Position numbers and translations under genes: made by a program. This document shows, one piece after another, positions 63,079-64,000 of a DNA stretch of 64,000 nucleotides (within the stretch, counting starts at the first letter, position 1; every line of letters begins with the position of its first letter). The notes under the pieces are model-generated. The model worked only from the letters and a program-made list of their open reading frames with translations, did no database searches and was not told the origin of the DNA. The stretch comes from Zygnema cylindricum. Its lineage: Eukaryota; Streptophyta; Zygnematophyceae; Zygnematales; Zygnemataceae. Location: positions 269,578 to 333,577 of the forward strand of contig JBBHKE010002393.1 in NCBI GenBank assembly GCA_037447655.1, given 5' to 3'.

Positions 63079-64000
63079 TGTTGATATCACTAGATTTAGG
63101 GTAGATATTTTCTAGGTCTTAATTTGTTAAACAAGGAAAAAAGAAAACACAGGCAGTCTGCCTCCACCTTCTCTGTCTAGCCTTCATAATTGTTGTAGTC
63201 ACTGAAGGAGAGAGAGGGCGCTGGAGCCATGGCTGCCTTAACTCCATAGGCAGGGCTAAAGAGTGACCTAAGTCACTCTATACAAAAAAGGTTGAGTCCG
63301 GTAGGAGTCGAACCTCCGAGCGATAGGGTGAGGCGTAGCTGTCAACCCTTACCAGTCTATCGTAGAAGTACGTTAGGATACATAGGGTGTGATTGCTATT
63401 TAAACAATATCTAAGGCATTTATCCAATTAGCGACATTACTATTAGCAGACATAGAAACTAGTTAGGTTTTTATAGTACGCACGAAACAAATGTAGCGGA
63501 CATTTGTTTTAAACGGCGAGCATTAAAAGTCGGTTTGGATCGGACGACCCGCATCATCGCCGAGGTCCCGGAATGGCCGCCTTGGCGGTTTTTGGACGTG
63601 ACATGACCTGATAACACGTGGCAAGATATCATTGGGAAGCGGGAATCCCAGAGAGCATGATAATGAGTTCGAAGGAGACAAGCGTTCACTCCATGGACTT
63701 GTCGTCCACAGGCTGTATAGAAAGTACATCGGCTCTAGTACCTTTCTGTACTGTACAGTCTTATGATTGGTTCGTACATCAATAGATAGGGGTTATGAGA
63801 GGGGTTTAGGACTTAGTGAATTGAGGACTTAGCCGCCTCTCTCTCAACATGGTTGTAAATATATTGGCATCTTTGCCACTTGATAACTAATCGCCTGGTT
63901 GGGCGTTTTCAGTGATTCTTTTTGCAGTGGACTCAAGGAAATCCACACTCCACAGGGGTGCAGCCAGATTATCTATTTGCGTGCTTGTGTGGCAGTTGCT
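63079..64000 (+). repeat. 3' LTR of COP-H, cut by window end
   Basis: 922 bp colinear with 55670-56592 of the 5' LTR with scattered differences. It lacks the nested solo LTR so far as seen; about 77 bp including the gag start would lie beyond position 64000. The antisense B-box-like site is at 63304-63314. Confidence 0.93.

Larger units (their letters stand above)
55670..64000 (+). mobile_element. COP-H: copia element, runs off the window
   Basis: 5' LTR at 55670 (with a nested solo LTR), PBS, gag, PR, IN, RT, RNase H, polypurine tract and the first 922 bp of the 3' LTR. The left flank is AATAC (55665-55669); the matching duplication is outside the window. Inserted into the COP-G RNase H. 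MITE-7 interrupts it between integrase and RT. Several stops, but the RNase H frame (266 codons) is intact. Confidence 0.92.

Overview
This window is eukaryotic repeat DNA from a large, transposon-dense genome. I see no rRNA or tRNA gene, no operon structure and no convincing host protein-coding gene. Almost all supportable coding sequence belongs to LTR retrotransposons: nine Ty1/copia-type copies, fragments included, and one Ty3/gypsy chromovirus. There is also one LINE-type reverse transcriptase remnant. The mix of chromovirus, abundant copia elements and this LINE RT type suggests a plant or streptophyte-lineage host, but that is inference and the species is not identified. Element names used here (COP-A to COP-H, GYP, MITE-1 to MITE-7, SAT100) are local labels.

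Layout. 1-2096: A-rich tandem duplication ending in CA/TA microsatellites. 3.8-4.85 kb: a GA-rich minisatellite followed by a 50-bp tandem repeat. 5.1-6.73 kb: three MITE-like elements side by side. 6752-13775: COP-A, a decayed copia element with a foreign solo LTR in its RT. 13.8-14.85 kb: three more MITE-like pieces. 14.85-18.0 kb: nothing recognisable. 18.0-21.1 kb: COP-B, internally deleted. 21.1-45.4 kb: a satellite array (SAT100, four ~100-bp monomers forming a ~404-bp higher-order unit) broken up by nested insertions. COP-A2 (21915-27105) sits in the satellite and carries minus-strand COP-C. Minus-strand COP-D has GYP (29262-40961) in its LTR, and GYP in turn carries COP-E (34940-39307). 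45.4-47.4 kb: COP-F remnant. 48.5-49.6 kb: a solo LTR. 49.8-50.8 kb: LINE RT remnant. 50.8-55.7 kb: COP-G. 55.67-64.0 kb: COP-H, which runs off the window and carries a solo LTR inside its 5' LTR and MITE-7 inside pol.

Exact target-site duplications fix several insertions: ATAAC (COP-A2), ACTAA (GYP), AATTG (COP-E), GAAAG (solo LTR at 10990), AAAAC (solo LTR at 56619) and TA (MITE-7). They give a relative order: satellite, then COP-D, then GYP, then COP-E, which is youngest because its two LTRs are equal in length and nearly identical.

Most interesting points: (i) in every copia family where the 5' end is visible, the LTR appears to encode the first residues of Gag, and the primer binding site (complementary to the anticodon arm of initiator tRNA-Met) is itself translated as part of Gag; (ii) COP-E is a recent gag-only element whose single 624-codon ORF stitches Gag to short in-frame relics of pol; (iii) the higher-order satellite has donated a four-monomer block into COP-D coding sequence; (iv) GYP carries an extra ORF downstream of its chromodomain; (v) a TA-flanked MITE family is present in seven copies, one leaving a perfectly repairable break.
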